A stretch of 46,150 bases of DNA from Stentor coeruleus (taxonomy: Eukaryota; Ciliophora; Heterotrichea; Heterotrichida; Stentoridae). Of the stretch, positions 28,331 to 37,492 are shown piece after piece. Where the stretch lies: assembly GCA_001970955.1 (NCBI GenBank), contig MPUH01000557.1, positions 1 to 46,150 on the forward strand. The letters run 5' to 3'. Under the pieces are notes generated by a model. That model was given only the letters and a program-made list of their open reading frames with translations. It was not told the origin of the DNA and did no database searches. The first letter of the stretch is position 1; every line of letters begins with the position of its first letter. The position numbers and the translations under genes are program-made.

Positions 28331-28756
28331 ATTTTTAATTAAATTATAAAGTTATTATTAGCAAGTCAAAAGTGAATTTGACTATAATCTATAAAGCTTT
28401 AAGTAAAAAATGATGTAGGCTGTGGGTAATAGAACTAATGATTATGATAAAATTTTCTTTGATGATTTGTGTAACTAATTTACTTCCTACACTTGAATAG
28501 ATTTAATAATTTTTAACAATTTGTATTGTTTTTTATTTTTAAAATTTCTCTTCTTGTTGATTGGTAAGTATATATATTTTAAGCCAATTTCCTAGCTGAT
28601 GAAATAATAATTAGAATCATCAATACCCTTGATTTCTTAACAAAACCTTTTGAACTAAATTAGTAAATGTTAAACTTCTCCATTTATTATAAGTATTAGA
28701 GTCATAAATAAGAAATAAATTTAAAAGACTAATATTATCACTAATCATTTATAAAG
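28331..28756. other. Intergenic, ~430 bp
   Basis: AT-rich DNA between two minus-strand genes, with no gene or repeat that I can support. It should contain the promoter of the EF-hand gene next to its start at 28330. Confidence 0.5.
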
Positions 28757-29575
28757 TTACTTATTGCTTTCTGATTTTGAACTTGTCATGCTAAATTTCA
28801 CAAGATGTCCTTCAATACGGGAAAGTTTTGAATAAATACCTTCAATATCTTTTTCAATATTATTAAACTGGACCGAATTTTCTTCTTTTTTCATAAGCGT
28901 AATAAAATGTTTTGAAACAACTGAATATGCTTGCATAATTCCAATAAGTCTCTCATAACCAATTTTTTGCGCAGCTTCTTGGATGTCTTCGCTTCCTGTG
29001 AGTTCTTTAAGAGGATTTTTTATTAAACGTTCAGTGCGAGGGTCTTTAGAAAGTTTACTACTATAACTCCTAAGAAGCGATACAATCCTATCAGTTTTGC
29101 GAAAACCTTTTTGATCACGTTCTTTGCTATTGATTCTTTTTCTTGCTTTAATAATGAAATTGTCTCTGTATGAAGCTACTTCTTCAGGATTTATTTTCCA
29201 AATACCATTAGCGACATTAAAAATAGCCATTCTGCAGATTCCTTGTAAGCATTTCAAAGGGGAATTTTTATAAATTGTTCCTGATGTATTTCTGAGATGA
29301 GTAAGATTCTCACTAAGAAGCTTGACTAACTCAGTTTCAGGTGTAGGGCCTTGTGTTTCAATATAATTTATTAGAAAACCTGGCAAAGTCTTATAAAATT
29401 TTCCGCTTGGATCTTTTGGTTGTTTAAGATTCCTTCTTTTCACAGGTAAAGCATATAAATCTTTGTTTTCTAAACTAAAAACACTCTCATCACAATCAGA
29501 TTTAATAGAATTTTTTGTGCATAAGAAAAAATCAGCAAGATCGCTATTAAAAGGTGCAAATTTTTGGTTGTCCAT
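28757..29575 (-). CDS. Hypothetical protein, possible winged-helix fold
   Basis: This 272-residue basic protein has no family I recognise. Residues ~60-130 ('LPGFLINYIETQGPTPETEL', then 'KCLQGICRMAIFNVANGIWK') have the helix-helix-helix-strand pattern and closing aromatic of a winged-helix domain, suggesting DNA or protein binding; this is a weak inference. The middle is Arg/Lys-rich, and the C-terminal ~70 residues look like a coiled coil ('VQFNNIEKDIEGIYSKLSRI'). The start is preceded by TTTTATAAATGG, the context seen at several other genes here. Confidence 0.6.
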   Translation of the reverse strand: MDNQKFAPFNSDLADFFLCTKNSIKSDCDESVFSLENKDLYALPVKRRNLKQPKDPSGKFYKTLPGFLINYIETQGPTPETELVKLLSENLTHLRNTSGTIYKNSPLKCLQGICRMAIFNVANGIWKINPEEVASYRDNFIIKARKRINSKERDQKGFRKTDRIVSLLRSYSSKLSKDPRTERLIKNPLKELTGSEDIQEAAQKIGYERLIGIMQAYSVVSKHFITLMKKEENSVQFNNIEKDIEGIYSKLSRIEGHLVKFSMTSSKSESNK

Positions 29576-29848
29576 TTATAAAATATGTATTTAAGCTAAA
29601 GAAAATTCTCCCAACATTTCTATGAGAGTTAATAATAGCCAAAGATTTTTCAAATTAAATAAAACTTTAAAGTTGCTATTTAAACTAAGGTTCTTTAGGT
29701 AATATTGACACGCATAAACTAATGAATAAGATTTTCTAACGACTTGCTTATAAATCAACAAAAACCAAACTTTTAGTTCTAGATCTTGAATATAAATTTC
29801 AACCCTTTATTTAATCTTCCATGCTAAAGCTAAAAATGAAGTATATAA

Positions 29849-30560
29849 ATGGAGAAATACGGTATAACACTGAACAGAGCAGATCTCTCATCAAGTGATT
29901 TATCGAGGCTTCTCCAAGAATGCACCTTCAAAGTTGATCCAGAAATTTTAAAAAGTTTAATACCAAGCACAGAGATATGTCTAGAATATCCTCTTCATTC
30001 AAATACACTATATGTGTGAATAGCTTTGAACAACTATCTCAAGTCAAATCCAAAAACTTCTGCTAATATAGTCAACTCTCTCAATGGGCAAGTTTAACAA
30101 ACTATACAAGTACCAGAAAGTGATCTTAAATATTTTGATCAAGATACTTATAAAATAGCTCATACCAAGTCTTTACAATTTATCTTTTTTGGCTCCAATA
30201 TATGATAGCTTTTTAGGTTTAACAATGGAAGCAGAAAACATAGATAGCTCTTTTGCGGATGAAGAAAACTATTCACTATTATCACAAGGCTTAAAAAATA
30301 CACTTGGTAACCTTCAATCAATACTTCATGATTCAAAAATGGCTAAAAAGAACGCAGCAGGTGAAGCTTTAATTGAATCTATACAGAGAAGTGGAGTTTT
30401 GAAGGATGCTATTGAAGATGCTGAAAGAATTTTAGATAAGGAAATTAACACAGTGAGTTCAAATGTTAAAAAAACTCTCGTGAAAAGAACTAGTACTGCA
30501 TTAATTAAAGCTTTTAACGATTTAGTATGTGTATCTGCAGGTATTACTGGGGATTTATAA
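29849..30560 (+). pseudogene. Relic or disrupted gene, family unknown
   Basis: It starts MEKYGITLNRADLSSSDL at a TATATAAATGG context and runs 56 codons to an in-frame TGA ('TLYV*IALNNYLKS'), then to a TAA ('NGQV*QTIQVPESDLKYF'). A one-base frameshift follows in a T6 run near 30185-30190. The second frame then stays open to the TAA at 30558-30560 ('GLTMEAENIDSSF', '[20 protein letters not shown]', '[11 protein letters not shown]'). Neither stop is explained by a 15- or 16-nt intron with GT...AG ends. The predicted product (~235 residues) is helical with no known domain. With two stops and one frameshift it is probably dead, though a 124-codon ORF remains. Confidence 0.6.
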
Positions 30561-30568
30561 ACAGTGAA

Positions 30569-30899
30569 TATCGACCTTTGAACACTTAAAGCTGACCTAT
30601 AAGCACTATCTACAACTTCAATTTCTCGATTTATTAAACCATATGATACGTAGGAAGTCCCTGGTAAACCATAATCCTTTTGAGTGCACCCTAAAAAGCC
30701 TCTTTGGCCCATTTCTCAAAGAACTTCTCTATCTACTATCTCATTTTAAATGCCTTTACAATCCTTGACTGTAAGATACTTTGGCACAATCTCTGGTGGA
30801 ATTCTAAATAAGAGTCTCTTCTTCAGTGAATCTTCGGGATTGTATCAAAGGGTCTTCCCACATGAATAAGTTAAACCTTTTCAAAGATTTGAAAACCAT
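30569..30899 (-). pseudogene. Relic of glutaryl-CoA dehydrogenase, 5' fragment only
   Basis: Read on the minus strand from an ATG at 30899 ('MVFKSLKRFNLFMWEDPLIQ'), this matches the N-terminal third of mitochondrial glutaryl-CoA dehydrogenase, an acyl-CoA dehydrogenase of lysine and tryptophan breakdown. Visible pieces are 'FTEEETLI*NSTRD', 'RIVKAFK', 'NEIVDREVL*EMG' and the diagnostic '[20 protein letters not shown]' followed by 'SALSVQ'. It carries two stops and about two frameshifts. Homology ends abruptly after 'SVQRS' at ~30569, eight bases from the stop codon of the neighbouring plus-strand relic; the catalytic two thirds of the enzyme are absent. Confidence 0.88.
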
Positions 30900-31399
30900 T
30901 TATTTTACTGGATCAAAAAGGTATGGCTTGTTTATTAGTATGAACTTGAAGTAATTTATTATGTGTATATTTTTATAAAGTACTTATCTTTATTTATACA
31001 GTTAAAACAACTTTAAATAATAGAAATAGTTAAAATTAATTATCATCTATTTCCCTTAAGCAAATTATAAATGCATGCTAAAGTTCACATAAAGACCTAT
31101 TAATCCCAGTAATAGAAAATTAACCCTAATATAAATAGAATTGAAAGATTAAAGATAATTACTTATCAATTTACTAACCCTATATTCTCCAGCAAGCAAA
31201 TGCTAATATTCAGCAATAAAATTAGTAAAAATCTTNTGGTTGATTATTACATTACTGTCATAAAAACCAAAATCTTTAATATTTTCTTAGTCTTTTTATC
31301 AACCACTAAAGCCTTGCAAAACTTCTTTGTATTCATACTAATCTTAAAATTTATCAAGCAAATACTTACTTCGAAAGGCTTAAAAACCATTTATAGAGT
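30900..31399. other. Intergenic, ~500 bp, contains one ambiguous base
   Basis: AT-rich DNA between the GCDH relic and the 3' end of eL21. One undetermined base (n) is at 31236. No gene, RNA or repeat can be supported here. Confidence 0.5.
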
Positions 31400-31870
31400 C
31401 TAAATAATGAGTTTGTAAAGAGGAGGGCTTTGCTGAACAACCTTAGTTGCCTTAGTGTCAACAAAGTGGCCTTCGATTGGGCCTTTCGGTTGCCTTCTCA
31501 AATGGCTTGTTCTTCCTTCTTTTTTAGCTATTTCATTAGCCTTTACTCTTTTCAAAAACTCTTCACGACACCTACTTAGTTGGATATGCTCTGGTCTAGC
31601 ATGTATTTTCTTCTTGACTATTCTGCTTCTGACTTGCTTATTCACTATAACACCAATAGCATGGGGAGTAACATTAAAGACTCTACCAGTCCTACCGTGG
31701 TAAAACTTGTACGGCATTCCTTTATGAACAGAGCCGTCTACTTTGATATCAACAAAGTCTCCACGATGGAAAGTAGCCATCAATTTGCCTAACGGGGCTT
31801 GACCATGACGTCTAAAAGGCCTAGAAAAGAGGTCTCGGGTCTTGGCTCTATAACCACGGTGATGAGGCAT
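31400..31870 (-). CDS. 60S ribosomal protein eL21 (RPL21)
   Basis: From the chosen start (MPHHRGYRAKTRDLFSRPFR) the protein is 156 residues, the normal length of eL21. The family pattern is clear: 'RDLFSRPFRRHGQAPLGKLM', 'GDFVDIKVDGSVHKGMPYKF', 'YHGRTGRVFNVTPHAIGVIV', 'NKQVRSRIVKKKIHARPEHI' and a basic C terminus with 'LRRQPKGPIEGHFV'. An ATG four codons upstream (31882) is also in frame; I prefer the inner one because it sits in an ATAAATATG context and fits the family's start. Confidence 0.95.
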   Translation of the reverse strand: MPHHRGYRAKTRDLFSRPFRRHGQAPLGKLMATFHRGDFVDIKVDGSVHKGMPYKFYHGRTGRVFNVTPHAIGVIVNKQVRSRIVKKKIHARPEHIQLSRCREEFLKRVKANEIAKKEGRTSHLRRQPKGPIEGHFVDTKATKVVQQSPPLYKLII

Positions 31871-31915
31871 ATTTATGGACAAAAATGAACTGAATACAAC
31901 TAAATTAGGTTAAGC

Positions 31916-32450
31916 TTAATTTTTCTTATAGAAATAAGTCCTTTTGACATTATTATTCAATGTAGCATTTGCTATTGCATAAGGGTAGCTAGACTGCAAA
32001 TGCAGGATGCTTTTAGAAAATATATTAGGGAATAATTTCTAACAAAGTAATCTCCCTTTGCTTAATCTTTTTTTTCTACTAATATTTCTGTTATTTGGTT
32101 ATGTAATTTTTGACTTAGCCACTCTTGAAATACTGTACATCCAAGTTGTTTACAAGGATTAATGTAGATTTTCCATTTATTTTACTTTATGTTTTGGTTG
32201 TATATCGACTTTAGGGCCTTTAGTACTTGTACTGCACTGCAAACTTTCAAGCTTGTTAGAGTATTTTCCAGGTTCTTGTGATATATAAAAATATTGGTAA
32301 ATATTACAATGCCAATACAAATATTGAAACATATCTTCTGACAAATTTAATGCGAAATAAAATTCAACTATCTACAGCAAACCAAATATACATGAATCAT
32401 AATCTATAAGAGTATTATCTACTGTAAATTCTAAAAGATTATTATTATAG
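31916..32450 (-). pseudogene. Probable gene relic, family unknown
   Basis: Minus-strand reading gives 'FTVDNTLIDYDSCIFGLL*I' then 'LNLSEDMFQYLYWHCNIYQY', 'YISQEPGKYSNKLESLQCST' and 'GPKVDIQPKHKVK*MENLH'. After a frameshift come 'INPCKQLGCTVFQEWLSQKL' and 'HNQITEILVEKK', and after further shifts 'HLQSSYPYAIANATLNNNV' ending KRTYFYKKN with TAA near 31916. The composition is protein-like and far richer in Cys, Trp, Pro and Gly than AT-rich spacer. I do not recognise the family. It fills most of the space between eL21 and the next gene, on the same strand as both. Confidence 0.55.
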
Positions 32451-32486
32451 TAGAATTCTCATAGAAAACAATGACTGCATATAGTA

Positions 32487-33119
32487 TTAAATAGCCCTAT
32501 TCACAATATTTTTAAGTTCTTGTATATTAAAACTTTGCTTTGTCGTGATCGCAGCAACTATTTCTTCAGATCTGCCGTATTTATGATTTCTTCTATGAAT
32601 TTTAGGTATTTGAGACCCTGTAATTTCAATTTTATTTTCTTTTATTTTCTTGGAAAATATATATGCACTATTCAATCGAAGCTCTCTAAATCCAATATCA
32701 GAAAAAGCATTGTTTGCAAAAGTATCACTATGTTTCTTCACTTTACACAATGAAAGAGCTCTAGGAGAAGATTTTATTATTGCAGGACTTGGAGATTCAG
32801 AAGACATTTGATTAATTAGTTCATGAGGTGAAAGAAAAGTTATAGCTCCGTTTTTTATAAGACTATTTAAAGTATCATGTGCTTGCTGACCAAAATCATC
32901 AATTCTTGAGTTAATTGGAGAGTTTCTATTAGGACGATTATATATTCTCATCATCTTTACAGTTAAAGATGGGTCTGGTGATGAGGATTTAGCAATTTTT
33001 TGTCTTAGTAGTATTGGTTTATTATAAACATTGCGAATCAAAGATTTTTTTATAGGTGACTCAGAGGATTTACCTAAAGCAGTGTTGACACGAAATGACT
33101 TAGCCCTTGTATATTCCAT
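32487..33119 (-). CDS. Hypothetical Ser-rich basic protein
   Basis: This 210-residue protein begins MEYTRAKSFRV and has no recognisable domain. It is rich in Ser, Lys, Asn and Arg, with several Ser-Pro sites ('SESPIKK', 'SSPDPS', 'SPSPAIIKSSPRALS') that could be phosphorylated, and is likely largely disordered. The C terminus ('RSEEIVAAITTKQSFNIQEL') may form a short helix pair. The start follows AATAATAAATGG, and no competing ORF overlaps, so the call rests on length and start context only. Confidence 0.6.
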   Translation of the reverse strand: MEYTRAKSFRVNTALGKSSESPIKKSLIRNVYNKPILLRQKIAKSSSPDPSLTVKMMRIYNRPNRNSPINSRIDDFGQQAHDTLNSLIKNGAITFLSPHELINQMSSESPSPAIIKSSPRALSLCKVKKHSDTFANNAFSDIGFRELRLNSAYIFSKKIKENKIEITGSQIPKIHRRNHKYGRSEEIVAAITTKQSFNIQELKNIVNRAI

Positions 33120-33516
33120 TTATTATTTTTCACTATGAATTATATGATAACCTTAAACTTATCTTTTTTTTCTTTTTGTGAGTTTTATATTCTCAATTTT
33201 CATTCTTACAGACTTTTTCGGTTTTGCAGATTTTTTTTATAATTTTTAGCTGTAAGCAAGAACTATTAGAAAGGGTTTTGCACAAGTGGTCTGCAACTGC
33301 TAGAATTTAATTTTCAAGTTAAAATCCTAGAGTTTTTTGTGTTTTATTAAGCATATATGGAAAAGTTGCCAAAACGATTAATTCTTTCATATTTTGATGA
33401 TTGTAAAATTTACTTCAAATTTTGTCTAATATGAGAGCTTCTTAAGTGTCTTTTTAGCACAAGTGTGGCTTCCAGTTTATCTTTGTAAGGAATGATAATA
33501 GCTATCCATATTTACA
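33120..33516. other. Divergent intergenic region, ~400 bp
   Basis: Lies between two divergently transcribed genes and should carry both promoters. It has T-rich runs and a short ORF at ~33356 ('MEKLPKRLILSYFDDC') that stops after 25 codons and faintly recalls an F-box start. A near-duplicate phrase (GCACAAGTG) occurs at ~33281 and ~33460. Nothing more can be assigned. Confidence 0.4.
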
Positions 33517-34572
33517 ATGAAAGAAAAGCTCTCAGATCCAAGACTTCCAAGAAAAGTAACTATTATCTAGAGATCCCGTTCAAATATTAAGGAAGACGAT
33601 AGCAAGAAAAAACCAATCACAACAGAGGAGCTGGAAAAAATCAAGAAGCTAAATGCATTTATAGACCAAATCATCCACACAATTGACCCTTTCACAGTCG
33701 ACGCCTTTGATATGCCAGTGTCGAATAGTGCAAGTAAACATTCAGAGTTCAGTTACAATGCAGAATACACTGACTTGTACCGTGAATATGTTCAAGAGCC
33801 ACACAAGCAAAAGAAAAGTAATACCTATTCAGAATTCGCTGAATGCAAAAAACGCTTTGACTTGGTCATGAATAAGGAAGACCCTGAGCAAGACATTCTC
33901 ATGACTCAAAGGTTTGATGTCTATAACAAGGCAATACCAGTCAATAATGATGTTCAGAAAATGCTTGGATTCTTGGGGAATTTAAGTGTACCTAGGAATG
34001 CAATAGAGAGAAAAAGAATCCAGATACAAGCACTAATGCTTAAAGAAAAGCGTTCTGATGAATCTAAAAGTATACGTCCTGAAAAAAAAATCGCCGCTAA
34101 AGTACTAGAAATTGATCCTCCGCCTTCAGGGTCGCTATGCACACAAGAAAAACTTGCTTTGTTACGGGCCTTGGCTAAGCATATGGGAGATTGGGAAAAA
34201 ATAGGTAAAGAGTTCAAAGATAAGCCTGTATCAGGGGATCTTCTGAAAAAAATATGGAGGTGCTTAAAGGTAACTATGAAAGAAGAAGTCATTGATATAA
34301 GAAAAAAAGCCCCTCAATATCATTATTTTAAATGGCTTAGGGCTGCAGTTAGGAAATTAGAGCAAAACAATGGTAAAAAACATAAGCAAAAGCCCTTTAC
34401 AAGTATCAACCCTAAACCCAAAGAGCATAGGTTTGATATGCTGAGCGTCATGGCTGAAGCAGAAAATGCTAAATGTAGTGGAATTGAAAGTTCTACTTCT
34501 CTTAATATCACATCCTCAAGTTCATTCAAAGTTTATTCGAATTCTGGGACCCTGAAGGAACTGTGCAATTAA
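33517..34572 (+). CDS. SANT/Myb-like domain protein, one 15-nt intron
   Basis: The CDS joins 33517-33555 and 33571-34572, giving 346 residues. Without intron removal the frame stops at the TAG that ends the intron; with removal, exon 1 (MKEKLSDPRLPRK) joins 'RSRSNIKEDDSKKKPITTEE' in frame. Residues ~195-245 ('LCTQEKLALLRALAKHMGDW', 'EKIGKEFKDKPVSGDLLKKI') resemble a SANT/Myb helix-turn-helix with the first Trp kept, suggesting chromatin or DNA binding. The rest is charged and Ser-rich ('SGIESSTSLNITSSSSF'). The upstream portion has no known domain. The neighbour on the left is divergent. Function is inferred only from the SANT-like pattern. Confidence 0.8.
33556..33570 (+). other. 15-nt spliceosomal intron
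   Basis: The sequence GTAACTATTATCTAG lies after codon 13 (phase 0). It contains an in-frame TAG, has GT...AG ends, and shares 12 of 15 bases with the other intron found here (37069-37083). Its length divisible by three leaves the frame unchanged, so the TAG is the only sign of it. Confidence 0.92.
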
Positions 34573-35869
34573 TAAAGTTAGATTGACACTTTTATCTAAG
34601 TCATATATACGTATTTCTGCACTTAATTATAAACTAAGGATATATATTGGTTGTGGAGATTTATAAAAACTATTGAAAATTTTGATTTATAGCTTTGCCT
34701 TAGAATAGACAGGAAATTACAAACTATTTTCAGTTTACTGTAGAAAATGTAAATGTGTTATTTTCATATTATTTAGTTTACCAAAAACTATTAGAGAAAA
34801 TTATATAGAATTAACTTTAAAGAACTTTTAGATTTAATTAGCATTATTCAAACTTGAATTAAACTAGATTAGTCATAATTTTAATTTAGATATTTTATAA
34901 CTTTTAAATTTATTGATGAAATTTAGATGTTCTCATTATTTCTGATATGAATTATATAGTGTTTAAATTTTATTTTTAATATAGATTATTCTTACTCCTA
35001 GATAATACTAATAAAAAATATCTCATTTGTGAATTCTAATTCTACCTTTCCAACCCTTTCGATAATAATTTTATCGGCCTAAATTACAAATTTAAATATT
35101 AGCATTTATACTTGTTTCAATATGCAGCATTCATTTTTTAATTATTTAATTATCTAAATATAATATCAAATGAATGATACTATTATTTTAATCATTTAAA
35201 ATATTAACAATCAGAGCAAAACTATCATAGCAATGACTCAAATTTTAATAATTTGCACAGCATAGAGCTAAATCCATAAAAAATTAATTATTTTTCGGAG
35301 AACTAGAAGTAAGGTACTGTGAAGAAAAAATTCAAATTGTGGAAATATTTTCAATATTTAATTTACATATAAATAGAATACATTCAGATAATTTTTTGAG
35401 CTAAAAAAAAGTAATTTACCAAGAGCTAGAATTCTTGAGTTATTCAAGAAAGTAAAGTTTATATAAAAGTTCGGTCCCATACTCCTAATCAACCTATTTT
35501 CAATTTTATGCATCCAAGGGTATTTCAACTATTTGCTAATCTAAATTCTCTAAATTTCAATTCAGTTTCTAACTTAATAATACAAGTACACTTTAATCAA
35601 AGCTCTTACATTCTTAAAAATTCATCTATATTTTTCAAATTATTTTCAAGTTAAACAATTTTGTTATTAGCCTAAAATCAGCTCACTATATTATCATTTT
35701 CATGATCTGATCCACCTATTCCTATATACTACACTATAATAATTGATTTTCAATCTAAATTGTTAAAGCGATTAATATTTAATTGTAAAATTAAAAGCTA
35801 AGTGCTTTGAATAAAGTAAAATCTCTCTGCATACACTTCAATATAAGCCGTAAAGTTTCTGGATAATAA
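34573..35869. other. 1.3-kb AT-rich gap, nothing identified
   Basis: No ORF of interest on either strand and no confident relic. A plus-strand stretch at ~35295-35400 is free of stops for ~36 codons, which is within chance for this composition. It should hold the 3' UTR of the SANT gene and the uL2 promoter. Confidence 0.5.
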
Positions 35870-36634
35870 ATGGGGCGTAGAATAAGAGCTCAGAGGAAAG
35901 GTCGAGGAAGTGTATTCAGAGCCCATGTGACTCACAGAAAGGGTGCTGCAGGGTTCCGAGTGCTAGACTATGCTGAGCGTAATGGCTATATTAAAGGAGT
36001 CGTCAAAGAAATCATCCACGATCCAGGGCGTGGTGCACCTTTGGCTAAGGTGTTATTCAGAGACCCTTACAGATACAGACAACATATTGAAACCTTCATA
36101 GCTACTGAGGGAATGTATAGCGGACAGTTTGTCTACTGTGGCAAAAAGGCACAACTAGTGGTCGGGAATGTCTTACCAGTTGGCAACCTTCCTGAAGGCA
36201 CAGAAGTTTGCAATGTAGAAGAAAGAGCTGGAGATGGAGGAGCTTTAGGAAGGGCATCAGGAACAACTGCTACAGTCATTGGGCACTCTGATGATGGACT
36301 ACAAACTCGTGTCAAATTGCCAAGTGGTTCAAGAAAAGCAATTGACTCATCCTGTAGAGCTATGGTAGGCATTGTAGCCGGTGGTGGGAGAAATGATAAA
36401 CCATTATTGAAAGCTGGAAGATCATATCACAAATATAGAGTTAAGAGGAACTGCTGGCCTAAGGTTAGAGGTGTGGCAATGAACCCAGTAGAACATCCTC
36501 ATGGTGGTGGTAACCATCAGCATATTGGGCATCCAAGCACTGTTAGAAGAGATGCTCCTCCAGGCCAGAAAGCTGGTCTTGTTGCTGCTAGGCGAACTGG
36601 TAGAATTAGGGGTGCCAAAGAAATTAAAGATTAA
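35870..36634 (+). CDS. 60S ribosomal protein uL2 (RPL8)
   Basis: This 254-residue protein is full length for eukaryotic uL2. It shows '[20 protein letters not shown]', '[20 protein letters not shown]', 'FRDPYRYR', the central '[20 protein letters not shown]' and the conserved C-terminal loop '[20 protein letters not shown]', which carries the His residue close to the peptidyl transferase centre, then '[20 protein letters not shown]'. It is visibly GC-richer than its surroundings, as expected for a highly expressed gene. The start has the context GATAATAAATGGGG. It converges on the next gene with 53 nt between stops. Confidence 0.98.
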   Translation: MGRRIRAQRKGRGSVFRAHVTHRKGAAGFRVLDYAERNGYIKGVVKEIIHDPGRGAPLAKVLFRDPYRYRQHIETFIATEGMYSGQFVYCGKKAQLVVGNVLPVGNLPEGTEVCNVEERAGDGGALGRASGTTATVIGHSDDGLQTRVKLPSGSRKAIDSSCRAMVGIVAGGGRNDKPLLKAGRSYHKYRVKRNCWPKVRGVAMNPVEHPHGGGNHQHIGHPSTVRRDAPPGQKAGLVAARRTGRIRGAKEIKD

Positions 36635-36687
36635 GTTACCCACTATCTCTTTAGTAACGAATATTCAAATAGTTAAGCAGAAGATAA

Positions 36688-37134
36688 TTATGGATGAAAC
36701 TTATTACTTATAAGCTCGAAACAGAATTTCACGTTATCAGTTGCCTTGACTGAGAGCTCATTCTCACAAATTTCGTCCCATTCTATACAGGAATCATTTA
36801 TGTAAGCCACCCATTGCTTACCTTCGTAAGGATTATCTTCGTTTTCCATTGGAATCCCAACTAGTCTCTGAATAAAGTACTGGAATCTTTTTAGTTGTGG
36901 ATTATATTTTGATATAAAATTTGCATTGAAAGTTTGAGCGTGAATATGATTAAAAAGTAAAAAGTTCATTATAGTGCTTAGTGGTAGTTCTTCGTAGTCT
37001 GTATCGTGTTTAAATTCTATAACTGACTTATCTTGGGTTATAACTTTCAGCTGGAATTTATTCTTCTCCTATATAATCTTTACTTGTACTGACCGCGTTT
37101 CTTGAATAATTTTTTTCCCTGCTCCACAGCCCAT
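36688..37134 (-). CDS. Small N-acylated protein of unknown function, one 15-nt intron
   Basis: On the minus strand the CDS joins 37134-37084 and 37068-36688, giving 143 residues. It starts MGCGAGKKIIQETRSVQ, a likely N-myristoylation (Gly2) and palmitoylation (Cys3) signal, and exon 2 begins EKNKFQLKVITQDKSVIEFK. Without splicing, a TAG interrupts the frame after 22 codons and only the last 93 codons would appear as an ORF. The body includes 'MNFLLFNHIHAQTFNANFIS' and 'QWVAYINDSCIEWDEICENE' and may be a small beta-rich domain with an alternating strand pattern, but I cannot name it. The next gene upstream on the same strand also encodes a Met-Gly-Asn-Cys-Cys protein. Confidence 0.8.
37069..37083 (-). 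other. 15-nt spliceosomal intron
   Basis: On the minus strand the sequence is GTAAAGATTATATAG, after codon 17 (phase 0). It includes an in-frame TAG. It matches the intron at 33556-33570 at 12 of 15 positions, including GTAA, the central ATTAT and the terminal TAG. Confidence 0.92.
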
Positions 37135-37492
37135 TATTAAGCTAAATATTATAATAGTAATTAAGTATTAAACTATCATGGTAAATCACGAAGTAACACA
37201 GATAATAATTATAGTAATCAATAAGAATGAGTGAATAATCTTAATTATATTAATTGCTGATTTCCATTCTAAGCACTTTACTAAAACTTAAAGTATATCA
37301 AATAAAATAAAGCTATTTTTTACGTAAATTAAAATGTATCAGTGCAATTAAATGGCAAAATATAATAATTTGCATATAATTCTATTAATTATCACAATTT
37401 GGTTTATGAGCTATGCTACTATCAGATTATTTAGAGAGATATAGATGATGAAGAAAACTATGTGATAAATTAATTTAGTATCCATAATTAAA
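37135..37492. other. Intergenic, ~360 bp
   Basis: AT-rich spacer between two minus-strand genes encoding N-acylated proteins. No ORF, repeat or RNA gene is visible; it should carry the promoter of the downstream one. Confidence 0.5.

Noticed and set aside
30326..30712. A 128-codon minus-strand ORF as an intact gene.
   Set aside because: Only its first ~45 codons match glutaryl-CoA dehydrogenase; the remainder is antisense to another coding-like frame. It spans a breakpoint and lacks the rest of the enzyme.
33270..33345. tRNA-like arrangement around GCACAAGTGGTCTGC with a nearby stem-loop.
   Set aside because: A D-arm-like hairpin and a T-arm-like hairpin are present, but there is no room for an anticodon arm and no paired acceptor stem.
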